From positions 2,046,001 to 2,110,000 of the forward strand of contig JACJID010000001.1 in the NCBI GenBank assembly GCA_014138725.1: DNA of 64,000 nt, given 5' to 3'. The position numbers and the translations under genes were made by a program. Below the pieces are notes generated by a model, which worked only from the letters and a program-made list of their open reading frames with translations, had not been told where the DNA came from and searched no databases. This document shows positions 8,790 through 16,477 of this stretch, in pieces. The stretch is from Kutzneria viridogrisea (lineage in GTDB: Bacteria; Actinomycetota; Actinomycetes; Mycobacteriales; Pseudonocardiaceae). Every line of letters begins with the position of its first letter. Position 1 is the stretch's first letter.

Positions 8790-9551
8790 ATGGCGGACCA
8801 GCAGAGCAGCCGCGCGGAGCTCGGCAAGGTGCTGGTGGTGATCCCGACCTACAACGAGCGGGAGAACCTGGGACCCATCGTGAAGCGGCTGAACGAGGCG
8901 CTGCCCTCCGTGCACGCCCTGGTCGTGGACGACGGCAGCCCTGACGGCACCGGGCAGCTCGCCGACGAGATGGCCGCCGCCGACGAGCGGGTGCACGTGC
9001 TGCACCGCACGGAGAAGGCCGGGCTGGGCGCCGCCTACATCGCCGGGTTCGGCTGGGCGCTGGAGCACGGCTACGACGTGGTCGTGGAGATGGACGCCGA
9101 CGGCTCGCACGCCCCCGAGGACCTGCCCCGGCTGCTGGACGCCCTCAGCGACGCCGACCTGGTGCTCGGTTCGCGCTACGTGCCCGGCGGCAAGGTGGTC
9201 AACTGGCCCAAGCGCCGCGAGGTGCTGTCCCGGGGCGGCAACATCTACTCCAAGCTCGCGCTGGGCGCCAAGGTCAACGACATCACCGGTGGCTTCCGCG
9301 CCTACCGGCACGAGGTGCTGGAGAAGATCCGCCTGGACAACGTGGCCTCACAGGGCTACTGCTTCCAGATCGACCTGGCCTGGCGCACCATCGAGGCCGG
9401 GTTCGAGGTCGTGGAGGTGCCGATCACCTTCGTGGAGCGCCAGGTCGGCGTGTCCAAGATGAGCGGCAACATCGTGCGCGAGGCGCTGTGGCGGGTCACC
9501 AAGTGGGGTGTGCGCCGCCGCCTGGAGCAGCTCGGCCTGCGCCGCAGGTAG
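8790..9551 (+). CDS. ppm1: Polyprenyl-phosphate mannose synthase (GT2)
   Basis: 253 residues, ATG with GAGGAGGA upstream. GT-A glycosyltransferase family 2: [12 protein letters not shown] near residue 16, DDGSPDGT at 47-54, the metal-binding DAD at 102-104 (EMDADGSH), LGSRYVPGG near 126 and a conserved C-terminal NIVREALW region. It transfers mannose from GDP-mannose to polyprenyl phosphate at the cytoplasmic face of the membrane, providing the donor for protein O-mannosylation and lipoglycans. No membrane anchor is present; in mycobacteria the Lnt-like domain anchors it, and here the Lnt protein encoded just upstream may do so. Confidence 0.93.
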   Translation: MADQQSSRAELGKVLVVIPTYNERENLGPIVKRLNEALPSVHALVVDDGSPDGTGQLADEMAAADERVHVLHRTEKAGLGAAYIAGFGWALEHGYDVVVEMDADGSHAPEDLPRLLDALSDADLVLGSRYVPGGKVVNWPKRREVLSRGGNIYSKLALGAKVNDITGGFRAYRHEVLEKIRLDNVASQGYCFQIDLAWRTIEAGFEVVEVPITFVERQVGVSKMSGNIVREALWRVTKWGVRRRLEQLGLRRR

Positions 9552-9570
9552 CCGCCGAGGGGCGCGGGGA

Positions 9571-9609
9571 CACGAAACGGCCGCCCGGCTGGGCCGGGCG
9601 GCCTTCGTG
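9571..9609. terminator. Hairpin between convergent ppm1 and rbpA
   Basis: Perfect 11-bp stem GGCCGCCCGGC / GCCGGGCGGCC with a 3-nt loop, extended by CACGAA / TTCGTG across a small bulge. It lies between two convergent genes and can serve both strands. Confidence 0.8.
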
Positions 9610-9631
9610 GTGGGTGCCGTGGGGCAGCCGC

Positions 9632-9976
9632 TCAGGCGGTGCGGGTGCGCCGCCCCCGCAACTCCTCCAGCCGCTCGGTGAGCAGCTCCTCCAGCTCCGG
9701 GATGCTGCGCCGCTCCAGCAGCATGTCCCAGTGCGTCCTCGGCGGCTTCGCCTTCTTCTGCTCGGGCTCGCTGCCGTCCATCATCTTCGACTCGGTGCCG
9801 TGCAGTCGACACTCCCAGACCGACGGGATCTCGGCGTCGTCGGAGAACGGCACCTCGAAGTCGTGGCCCTTGGGGCAGGCGTACCGCACCGACCGGCGCG
9901 GCGCGAGGTCGTGGTTGCGGTCAGTCTCGTAGCTGACCGCTCCGAGCCGGCTACCACGCAGAACGCGGTCGGCCAT
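9632..9976 (-). CDS. rbpA: RNA polymerase-binding protein RbpA
   Basis: 114 residues; ATG at 9976 with GAAAGGA upstream. Actinobacteria-specific protein that binds the principal sigma factor and stabilises open complexes. Visible parts are the central YACPKGHDFEVPF and VWECRLHG pieces of the RbpA core domain and the C-terminal sigma-interaction helix (TERLEELRGRR) after PPRTHWDMLLERRS, which is nearly invariant in the family. Monocistronic between two intergenic regions; a SigR-type promoter is present 58 bp upstream. Confidence 0.96.
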   Translation of the reverse strand: MADRVLRGSRLGAVSYETDRNHDLAPRRSVRYACPKGHDFEVPFSDDAEIPSVWECRLHGTESKMMDGSEPEQKKAKPPRTHWDMLLERRSIPELEELLTERLEELRGRRTRTA

Positions 9977-10446
9977 GACGGTGTCCTTTCGCTCGGCTCA
10001 GGGCGTGGGCCCCGGGGTTGCGCTTACCGAGTGCAACGACGGGACTGGTCCAATCGTTCCCCGGCGAGGGGTTTCGGTAGCCCTGGGTGACGTTATTCAC
10101 CCGTCAACCAAGAGCTTCCATCTCAGAGATGCCATCGGTTCGCCAACGTGACGCGTTATCGCGCTACCGAGTGGCAATGTCACTCTAATGGAGCAGAGAG
10201 ACCATCTGTGAACGGTGTGGATCCGGCAAAGTGATTGCGGAGCGAAACCGTCCGTAGATGCAACCCCATCTGTGAGTGACATTTCTTCCCGTATTGATGA
10301 CGGAGCGTAGCATAGCGGGTGGTCGCCCGCCCGTGGGGACCGGGTTGCACGAATGCGGGCACCCTTGCCTGCCCGTCCGTGCCCAGCGCCACACCCCCGC
10401 CAGTAGCGTCCCTGCGTTCACAGCCGCCGACCACGGGGACCCGCCG
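9977..10446. other. Gene-free 470-bp divergent region between rbpA and a secreted-protein gene
   Basis: Holds the rbpA promoter region and a stretch of lower GC content (about 10100-10320). Small repeats are visible: CCATCTGTGA at 10203-10212 and again at 10266-10275, and an inverted pair AATGTCACTC (10176-10185) / GAGTGACATT (10274-10283). No convincing ORF was seen; the possible minus-strand reading frame of 61 codons has no recognisable product. Confidence 0.5.
10034..10060 (-). promoter_or_regulatory. SigR/SigH-type promoter of rbpA
   Basis: On the minus strand GGAAC (10060-10056) and GTTG (10037-10034) are separated by 18 nt, matching the thiol-oxidative-stress sigma consensus GGAAY-N18/19-GTT. 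It is 58 nt upstream of the rbpA start. rbpA of Streptomyces is known to be a SigR target, so position and family agree. A TTGACG box further upstream could be a second, housekeeping promoter. Confidence 0.65.
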
Positions 10447-10920
10447 ATGCCGCGACCGCTGTCCAGACCCGTCCTGACCGCCCTGCTGCTCGCCCTGGTC
10501 GCCACAGTCCTGGGCGGCCCGGCCACCGCGCAGGCCGACACCCCGCCAGCGGTGTTCTCCGCCAACCAGGCCGTGGTGCCCAACGGGGGCACCGTCACCA
10601 TCACCGAGACCTGGACCAACACCCGCTCCAGCACGGTGACCTTCCTCTGGCTGGGCATTCACCCCGCGGCCCCACACCACACCACCTGGACCCTGGTGTC
10701 CTGCTCGAACTGCGGCAGGTGGGGGGACAACGACGCCACGGCGGGCGGCTCCAGCTCGATCCCGCCCGGCGGCACCGTCACCATCGCCGCCACCTACCGC
10801 ACCGGGGACACCGGCCAGGGCGTGGACGCCTTCGACGGCTACTCCTACTCCGAGTCCGCCGACGGCAACCTGTCGACCCTGGTGCCCGCCGCCGTGTCGG
10901 TCACCGTCGCCGCCTCGTGA
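10447..10920 (+). CDS. Small secreted protein of unknown function
   Basis: 157 residues from ATG 10447. The reading frame is open upstream, but this Met begins a clear signal peptide (basic start, LLLALVATVLGG core, cleavage near ATAQA) and a GGGGA stretch precedes it. The mature part of about 127 residues is rich in Thr, Ser and Gly, with alternating hydrophobic residues like a beta-sandwich (NGGTVTITETWTN, GGTVTIAATYRTG) and one CSNC pair. No family was recognised; an immunoglobulin-like adhesion or cell-surface role is only a guess. Its stop overlaps the GTG of the next gene. Confidence 0.6.
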   Translation: MPRPLSRPVLTALLLALVATVLGGPATAQADTPPAVFSANQAVVPNGGTVTITETWTNTRSSTVTFLWLGIHPAAPHHTTWTLVSCSNCGRWGDNDATAGGSSSIPPGGTVTIAATYRTGDTGQGVDAFDGYSYSESADGNLSTLVPAAVSVTVAAS

Positions 10921-11261
10921 ACCGCAACGACCGGCTCGGCGCACTGGTCCTGGAGCTGCGGACCAGCGCACCCCGGCCACGCAGCGCGCGCTGGCTGGCC
11001 CAGCGCTTCGGGGTCAGCACCCGCACCGTGGAGCGCGACATCGCCGCGCTACAGCGCACCGGCACCCTGATCCACGCCGAGACCGGGCGCGCTGGCGGCT
11101 ACGTGCTCGACCACGCCCGCTGCCTGCCCCCGCTGACCCTGACCCCCGGCGAGGCACTGGCCGTGGCCACCGCGCTCAAGGCACTGGCGGGCACCCCGCT
11201 GGCCGAGCACGCCGGGACCGCGCTGGACAAGGTGCTGGCGGTGTTGCCGCCACCGCGCTGA
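10917..11261 (+). CDS. Short HTH protein of the YafY/DeoR type lacking a WYL domain
   Basis: 114 residues from the GTG in a GTGA overlap with the secreted-protein gene. A winged HTH occupies residues 5-60 (LAQRFGVSTRTVERDIAALQ, then GGYVL), typical of HTH_11-containing WYL regulators. The remainder (LTPGEALAVATALKAL) is the short helical linker that normally leads into the WYL ligand domain, but the protein stops there. It could be a degraded regulator or a stand-alone short form, as also occurs in actinobacteria. It converges with the ECF gene, with 1 bp between stops. Confidence 0.65.
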   Translation: MNRNDRLGALVLELRTSAPRPRSARWLAQRFGVSTRTVERDIAALQRTGTLIHAETGRAGGYVLDHARCLPPLTLTPGEALAVATALKALAGTPLAEHAGTALDKVLAVLPPPR

Positions 11262-11262
11262 G

Positions 11263-12699
11263 TCAGACCGACCAGGTGAGCACGTCCTCATCCGAACGGA
11301 GCACAGCCCGCGCGTGCTGGTGACCGTCGCCGACCAGCCACGCGTGCGTGGTGAAGCTCTGCCCGGGCGCCACCGTCACCACGCAGCGCACCGTGCCGCC
11401 CAGCAGGCTCGTCAGCAGGTTGCAGCGACCGTCCGCCGACTGGATCACCGCACCCCGCGGCGGGGTGATCTCCAGCGTCATCACCCGTGCCTGCCCGCTC
11501 TGGTTGGTCGCCGTCACCGCCAGGCCCGCGACCGATCGAGAGCCGGTCAGCGACCAGTTCGGCCGTGCCGGGGGCGGGGAGGTGGTGGTCGTCGTGGGCG
11601 GAGTGGTCACCGGCGCGCTGGCCGTCGTCGGCGGGACCACCGCGGTTGTGGTGGTCGGCGGCCGTGTGCTCGTGCTCGACGGCGCCGTCGAGCTTAGTGT
11701 CGGCGTGGTCGTGCTGGTGGCGGGCGCGCTCGTGGTGGCCTCCGCCGTGGGCCGCAGCGTGGTGGCCCGGGCCGTCTCGGCCGCCGCGGCCCGCTCCTCC
11801 GACATGCCCGTGACCAGCCCGAACGTCACCGCGACGGCCAGCGCCACCGAGGAGCCCGCCGCGCCCAGCCAGGACGGGCCCGCCGCGGGCTGGGGCGGCA
11901 CCACCACCGCTGTGGTGGTCGGGGCGGGCGTGCCGCTCCACTGCCAGAACACCGTCCCCAGCAGCAGTGGGCCGATCCGCGCGGCCAGCGTGTAGTTCAG
12001 GTCCGACAGCTCCGCCGCCAGCTGGCGGCACCGCTCGCAGCCGTCCAGGTGCGACTCCACCTGCACGCTCTCCCGCCGCGACAGCCCGGTCCGCGCCCAC
12101 GCACCCAGCCGGGCCACCGTCGCCCGGCACCGCTCCTGCGCCGCCGCTAGGTGCGCCTGGAGGTACGCCTGCCGCAGGCCCTCCCGCGCCCGGTAGGCCA
12201 GCGCGGCCACCCCGTTGGGCGTCAGCCCCAGCAGTCCCGCCACCTCGGTCGGCTTGCTGCCCTCCACCTCGGTGTGCCACAGCACTGTGCGCCACCGCTC
12301 CGGCAACTGCGCGTAGGCCTGCGCCACGATCGACCGCTCCGCCGCCACCAGCACCACGTCGTCGGGCTGGTAGCCCCCGTCGAACTCGGACATGTCCTCG
12401 TGCACGCTCACCCTGCGGCCACGCCGGAACTGCTCGTGCGAGACGTTGCGCAGGGTCACCAGCAGGTAGCTGCGGAACGCCTCGTTGGGCCCCCGCCCGG
12501 CCCGCAGCGCCGTGAGCACGCGCAGGAACGCCTCCGCGACCAGGTCGTCGGCCTCCACCGAGTTCGCGGTCAGGTGCAGGGCGAAGGCCCGCGCCGCCCC
12601 ACTGTGCCGCTGGTAGAGCAGCTCGAAGTCACGGCTCGAGCCCGCGCGCACGGCCGCGATCAGCTCGGTGTCGCCGACGACGGGTACCGACTCCGGCAC
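11263..12699 (-). CDS. ECF sigma factor fused to a zinc-finger anti-sigma-like, membrane-spanning extension
   Basis: 478 residues. Region sigma-2 spans about 24-92 (LLYQRHSGAARAF, EADDLVAEAFLRV), and sigma-4 about 125-178 (LPERWRTVLWHTEVEG, then the HTH VAGLLGLTPNGVAALAYRA). It continues into a zinc-binding anti-sigma-like motif, H217-x3-C221-x2-C224 (HLDGCERC). A hydrophobic segment follows at about 277-297, then a long Thr/Pro/Ser linker (about 310-380) and a C-terminal domain of about 95 residues with two Cys (426, 439), predicted outside the cell. Such self-contained ECF proteins with C-terminal extensions are known in actinobacteria; the outer domain presumably senses a surface signal and the inner part may need release. 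No separate anti-sigma gene lies nearby. Confidence 0.85.
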   Translation of the reverse strand: MPESVPVVGDTELIAAVRAGSSRDFELLYQRHSGAARAFALHLTANSVEADDLVAEAFLRVLTALRAGRGPNEAFRSYLLVTLRNVSHEQFRRGRRVSVHEDMSEFDGGYQPDDVVLVAAERSIVAQAYAQLPERWRTVLWHTEVEGSKPTEVAGLLGLTPNGVAALAYRAREGLRQAYLQAHLAAAQERCRATVARLGAWARTGLSRRESVQVESHLDGCERCRQLAAELSDLNYTLAARIGPLLLGTVFWQWSGTPAPTTTAVVVPPQPAAGPSWLGAAGSSVALAVAVTFGLVTGMSEERAAAAETARATTLRPTAEATTSAPATSTTTPTLSSTAPSSTSTRPPTTTTAVVPPTTASAPVTTPPTTTTTSPPPARPNWSLTGSRSVAGLAVTATNQSGQARVMTLEITPPRGAVIQSADGRCNLLTSLLGGTVRCVVTVAPGQSFTTHAWLVGDGHQHARAVLRSDEDVLTWSV

Positions 12700-12793
12700 A
12701 GGCGCCTCCCAGCGGCTGGTGACAGTCGCAGTGAAGATGCACCTGCCGAGCGGCGCTTACGCGAACCGAGTGAGACCCCCGTCACACCCCGCT

Positions 12794-13098
12794 GAGTCCC
12801 GTCCTGAGGAGCGCGAGTCCCGGTCTGGAGCACGTGAGTCCCGCCCTGGCGACGACGAGTCCCGTCTTCCGGCGCGTGTCGGCGCTACCGGTGCGGTGTG
12901 TCGGACGTTCCGGGACGGTGTGTCGGCGGTCCTGTGTCGGCGTGTCCCGCGCTGGGGAGCGTGAGTCCCAGGCTGGGGAGCGCGAGTCCTGCGCTGGGTG
13001 CGCGTGTCGGTGCTTCACGCCCTGCGTGTCGGACGTTGCGGACGCGCGTGTCGGCGCTTTGCGGCGCGCGTGTTCGGCGTTCCGGGACGGTGTGTCGG
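12794..13098 (+). repeat. Array of 21-22-bp periodic repeats, left arm (two unit types)
   Basis: Sixteen units begin at 12794, 12815, 12836, 12857 (GAGTCCCG type), 12876, 12898, 12920, 12934 (GTGTCGG type), 12942 (GTGTCCCG), 12963, 12984 (GAGTCC type), then 13004, 13026, 13048, 13070, 13092 (GTGTCGG type). Most steps are 21 or 22 bp, two helical turns. The unit bodies are also alike (CTGGGGAGCGC; CGTTCCGGGACGGT). The units are not separated by unique spacers and no protein is encoded. Confidence 0.85.
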
Positions 13099-13214
13099 CG
13101 CTTGCGGGGCCGCTCGGGTCGCCCGCTGGACTGATGCGGGCTCTCCCGAGCGGGCGTGGGTGTCGGCTGGGGGTAGCTGTGCCCGCTTCGCTCTTGGCGC
13201 CCCTCCGGGGCGCG

Positions 13215-13314
13215 GCGTCTTCGCTTGGGTCCGGTCTCTTCCCTTGTCCGAAGATGATCACTGGACAGATGTGATCATCTTCGGCCTGCGGTCCAGAGAC
13301 CGGCGCGAAGACGC
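13215..13314. repeat. Nested central hairpin of the repeat region
   Basis: Perfect 14-bp inverted repeat CCGAAGATGATCAC (13248-13261) / GTGATCATCTTCGG (13271-13284), enclosed by CCGGTCTCT (13231-13239) / AGAGACCGG (13295-13303) and by GCGTCTTCGC (13215-13224) / GCGAAGACGC (13305-13314). Imperfect complementarity continues outward into the flanking arms. It could form a large cruciform or RNA structure. Confidence 0.8.
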
Positions 13315-13340
13315 GGGGCGCGGGGTGGGCGAAGCTGGGG

Positions 13341-13416
13341 CGGGACTCGCGTGCTCCAGGACGGGACTCGCGGTGCTCAGAGCGGGACTCGTCGTCGCCA
13401 GAGCGGGACTCGGGGG
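13341..13416 (-). repeat. Right arm of the repeat region: inverted 21-bp units
   Basis: CGGGACTC, the reverse complement of the left-arm unit, occurs at 13341, 13362, 13383 and 13404, exactly 21 bp apart. The arm ends at the stop codon of tdk, so the whole 12794-13416 block is an inverted-repeat structure between the ECF gene start and the tdk end. Confidence 0.8.
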
Positions 13417-14106
13417 TCAGGTGAGGCTGAGCTGGCCGCGGTGTACGGGGGAGGGGTCGAGCTCGCCGGTGCGGAAGTGCTTGCGGCACAGCACCTGGTA
13501 GCGGACCTCGGCGGCGTCGGTGTCGGCGACGAGCACGGTGTCGCCCTCGCGCAGTATCCGGTCGTCCTGCACGCGGGCGTTGAACCGGCCGGGCAGCCCG
13601 CACCAGCACAGCACCTCGACCTGCACCGGGTGCAGCTCGTCGGCCAGCTCGAACAGCCGCTGCGCCCCGGGGAACAGCATGCTGCGGAAGTCGGTGGCGA
13701 TGCCGAAGCAGTACACGTCCAGCTGGGCGTCGTCGGCCAGCTCGGCGAGCTGCTCCACCTGCGGGGCGGACAGGAACTGCGCCTCGTCCACGATCAGGTA
13801 GTCCACCCGCAGCCCGGCGGCCCACCGCTCGCGCACCAGCTGGCGCACGTCGGTGAGCTCCTCCAGCTCGGTGGCGTGCCGGGTGATGCCGATCCGGCTG
13901 GAGATCTGCGGGCTGCCCGAGCGGTCGTGGCGCACCAGCACCAGCCCGTGCCGCCCCTGGCGGGCGTGGTTGTGGTCGATCTGCAGCGCCAGGGTGGACT
14001 TGCCGCAGTCCATCGGGCCGAAGTACCAGCGCAGCCTGCCGGTGGCCGGTGCGACGCGGCGGGGCACCGAGGACAAGGCGTCGTCGAAGGATCCTGGCGT
14101 GGTCAC
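13417..14106 (-). CDS. tdk: Thymidine kinase (type II)
   Basis: 229 residues from GTG 14106; the frame is open far upstream, but that part is a shadow of the MFS gene. ATP:thymidine phosphotransferase of the salvage pathway. P-loop GPMDCGKS at 30-37, Walker-B-like DYLIVDEAQF at 102-111 with the catalytic Glu, lasso region GLPGRF near 170-175, and a structural zinc site made from C167/C169 (CWCG) and C207/H210 (CRKH). Length is typical for the TK1-like family. It lies 35 bp downstream of the MFS gene on the same strand and may be co-transcribed. Confidence 0.93.
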   Translation of the reverse strand: MTTPGSFDDALSSVPRRVAPATGRLRWYFGPMDCGKSTLALQIDHNHARQGRHGLVLVRHDRSGSPQISSRIGITRHATELEELTDVRQLVRERWAAGLRVDYLIVDEAQFLSAPQVEQLAELADDAQLDVYCFGIATDFRSMLFPGAQRLFELADELHPVQVEVLCWCGLPGRFNARVQDDRILREGDTVLVADTDAAEVRYQVLCRKHFRTGELDPSPVHRGQLSLT

Positions 14107-14141
14107 GGCGGCAGACCCTAACTGGTCCGGGCCGGTGATCG

Positions 14142-15494
14142 TTAACGGCGCAGGGTGGAGGGCGGGGTGTTGCCCGCCGCGACGATCGCCTTGCGGACGT
14201 TGACCGCGAGCAGCAGACCCAGCCCGACCACGAAGAACACGATCAGCGAGACGATGGCGTCGCGGTAGCTGCCGGTGTTCTGCAGGGTGAGGCCGAACAC
14301 CAGCGGGCCCAGCGCGGAGGTGCCCGAGCTGGAGATCTCGTAGAGGCTGAAGTACTCCGCCTCCTTGCCGCTGGGGATCATGCTGGAGAACATCGACCGG
14401 CTCAGGGCCTGGCTGCCGCCCATGACGATCGACAGCACCAGGGCCAGCGCGTAGAACTGGACCGCGTTGCCCGCCTGCAGGAAGTAGGCCGAGACCACCA
14501 GGCCGATCCACACCACCAGGCTGGCCGCGACCACCCGCTTGGCGCCCCACAGGTCGGCCAGCCTGCCCAGCAGCAGGGCCCCGCCGAACGCGGTGAACTG
14601 CACGAGCAGGATCGCCGAGAGCAGGGTGGAGTCGCCCAGGCCCAGCTCGTGCTGCCCGTAGTCGGCGGACAGGGTGGTGACCGTGGAGATGCCGTCGTAG
14701 TAGACCAGGTAGGCGACGAGGAAGAGCAGGGTCAGCGGGAACCGGCGCAGGTGGCGCAGGGTGTCGCCGAGTTCGTGGAAGCCCTGGGTGAGCACCGAGC
14801 CGCCGTGCGCGGCGCGCTGGGACTCGCTGCGGGGCAGGTGGCGCAGGATGCGCAGCGGGACCAGGTTGAACAGCACCCACCACAGGCCCGCCGTGCACAG
14901 GGACAGGCGGGCCAGCAGCGCGGTGTCGGCGATGAAGAAGGACATCACGAAGTTCGCGGCCAGCAGTATGCCGCCACCGATGTAGCCGGCGGCCCAGCCC
15001 TGCGAGGACACCTTGTCCCGCTCCTCCGGGCCCGACAGCTGCGGCAGGATCGAGTTGTAGACCACCTTCGCGCAGCTGTAGCTGAGGTAGCCGACGATCA
15101 GCAGCAGCGCGCCGAGTTGCCAGTCGGTGGGCCCGATGAAGATCATCGCCGAGCAGGCCAGCGCCCCGGTGTAGCCGAAGCCCAGCAGCAGCTCCCGCTT
15201 GCGGCCGGTGCGGTCGGCGATCGCGCCCACCACCGGCATCAGCACCACCAGCAGGATGGAGCACAGCGAGATCGTGTAGGTGAACAGCGAGCCGGGCGCG
15301 ATGGGGATGCCCAGCACGTGCAGCCTGCCGTCCGCGCCGACCGCGTTCTTGGCGGTGGCCGGGAGGTAGCGGCTGATGAACACGGTGATCACCGTGGCCT
15401 CGAAGGTGTGGCTTGCCCAGCCGTAGGCGAACCACCCGAACCGCAGTCGCCGCAGCGCCGGATCGGGAGTGGGCTTGACCGCCACGTCAGTCAT
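14142..15494 (-). CDS. MFS transporter of the UMF1/Atg22-like group
   Basis: 450 residues, ATG with GAGAGG upstream. About 12 membrane segments. The short cytoplasmic N-terminus is followed by FGWFAYGWASHTFEATVITVF, and loop 2-3 carries the MFS signature GAIADRTGRKRELLLG; a second copy GRLADLWGAKRVV is in the C-terminal half, and YLSYSCAKVVYNSILPQLS is typical of the UMF1 (vacuole effluxer-like) group. The substrate is unknown; relatives are suspected amino acid exporters. Neighbour of tdk with a short gap. Confidence 0.82.
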   Translation of the reverse strand: MTDVAVKPTPDPALRRLRFGWFAYGWASHTFEATVITVFISRYLPATAKNAVGADGRLHVLGIPIAPGSLFTYTISLCSILLVVLMPVVGAIADRTGRKRELLLGFGYTGALACSAMIFIGPTDWQLGALLLIVGYLSYSCAKVVYNSILPQLSGPEERDKVSSQGWAAGYIGGGILLAANFVMSFFIADTALLARLSLCTAGLWWVLFNLVPLRILRHLPRSESQRAAHGGSVLTQGFHELGDTLRHLRRFPLTLLFLVAYLVYYDGISTVTTLSADYGQHELGLGDSTLLSAILLVQFTAFGGALLLGRLADLWGAKRVVAASLVVWIGLVVSAYFLQAGNAVQFYALALVLSIVMGGSQALSRSMFSSMIPSGKEAEYFSLYEISSSGTSALGPLVFGLTLQNTGSYRDAIVSLIVFFVVGLGLLLAVNVRKAIVAAGNTPPSTLRR

Positions 15495-15650
15495 CCGCGG
15501 GCCTCTCGTGATCGTCGGGTGTGCGGAGACTACTTGTGACCAAGATCAGCGCACAGCACCGGCCGCCAGCTGATGCCACAGCGAGTCCGAACGTTCACCA
15601 ACCGGCTGGTTCGAGTTGTGGCCCTGTGATCGGCTGCTTACCGTCTGCCC

Positions 15651-16253
15651 ATGCGCGCCGCGGTGTCCCTGCTGGTCGCCGCCGGGCTGCTGGTGGCGGC
15701 CCCCGTGGCGTGGGCCGATCCGAGCGTGGCCGACTGGGCGCGGCTGCGTATGTGCGAGTCCACCGACACCTACACGGTCGTCTCCGCGGACGGCCGCTAC
15801 TTCGGCGCCTACCAGTTCGACCTGCCGACCTGGCGGAGCGTGGGCGGGGCCGGGCTACCCAGCCAGGCCGGTCAGTCCGAGCAGGACTACCGCGCGCTGT
15901 ACCTGTACCGGATGCGGGGCTGGCAGCCCTGGGAGTGCGCGGGCAAGCTGGGGCTGGCCCCCGACGCGGACGCGGGCAGCGGGCGGGCCCCCAGCCGGGC
16001 GGACTCCGCCTACATCGCTGTGCCGATCTGGCCGGGCCGGGTCTACCTGGAGGGGGACTGCGCCCCGGAGCTGGCGGTGTGGCAGCGGCGGGTGAACCAG
16101 TTCGGCTACCAGCTGGCCGCCGACGGCTGCTACGACTCGTGGACCTACCAGGCGGTCAAGGACGTGCAGGCCGCCAACGACATCCGCGTCACCGGACAGC
16201 TCGGCCGGCAGACCTGGAACGCGGTGTGGATCGGCAACCGGCCGGTCACCTGA
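15651..16253 (+). CDS. Secreted Rpf-like transglycosylase with C-terminal peptidoglycan-binding domain
   Basis: 200 residues. Signal peptide of about 22 residues (hydrophobic LLVAAGLLVAAPVA, cleavage after AWA). Residues 25-100 form a transglycosylase/resuscitation-promoting-factor-like domain: the first helix carries RMCESTDTY with E36 in the place of the catalytic Glu of Rpf, then YFGAYQFDLPTWRSVGG and WQPWECAG, whose Cys can pair with C35. Residues about 130-197 are a peptidoglycan-binding_1 domain (YDSWTYQAVKDVQAANDI, LGRQTWNAVW). It is expected to cleave cell-wall glycan outside the cell. Monocistronic, followed by a strong hairpin. Confidence 0.85.
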   Translation: MRAAVSLLVAAGLLVAAPVAWADPSVADWARLRMCESTDTYTVVSADGRYFGAYQFDLPTWRSVGGAGLPSQAGQSEQDYRALYLYRMRGWQPWECAGKLGLAPDADAGSGRAPSRADSAYIAVPIWPGRVYLEGDCAPELAVWQRRVNQFGYQLAADGCYDSWTYQAVKDVQAANDIRVTGQLGRQTWNAVWIGNRPVT

Positions 16254-16262
16254 GTGCGGCGG

Positions 16263-16333
16263 ACGGGAGCGGTCACGACTCGGCGGCCCGGCGCGTCCAC
16301 TGGGGACGGCGCCCGGGATGTGACCGCTCCCGT
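16263..16333. terminator. Composite hairpin downstream of the Rpf-like gene
   Basis: Perfect 14-bp arms ACGGGAGCGGTCAC (16263-16276) / GTGACCGCTCCCGT (16320-16333) enclosing a second partly paired stem (GGCGCGTCC / GGACGGCGCC). It starts 10 nt after the stop codon. Confidence 0.75.
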
Positions 16334-16477
16334 ACCAGATCGTCCACTTCGGACGGTGCAACCCCCGTTCCACCGGGAGATTTAAACAAGCAGTAACGTT
16401 CGGCCCCTGGAATCGAGCAGGCCGTGGGGCCAAGGTGGTCAGTAGCACCAGCCCTTCGGCGCCAGGAGGCCACGACC

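Noticed and set aside
6294-9311. A 1005-codon open frame on the minus strand
   Set aside because: It is antisense to kamE, kal, lnt and ppm1, lacks any recognisable motif, and reflects the high GC content that removes stop codons in shadow frames.
10097-10282. A 61-codon minus-strand ORF in the rbpA upstream region
   Set aside because: Codon use is unlike the genome, no ribosome binding site or homology is seen, and it overlaps repeats and promoter elements.
12794-13416. Candidate CRISPR array
   Set aside because: Units are directly adjacent with no unique 30-40 bp spacers, two unit types alternate, orientation is inverted at the right end, and no cas genes are nearby.
15534-15650. c-di-AMP (ydaO) riboswitch upstream of the Rpf-like gene
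   Set aside because: Such riboswitches occur before rpf-type genes in actinobacteria, but only 117 bp are available here and the conserved ydaO segments were not found.
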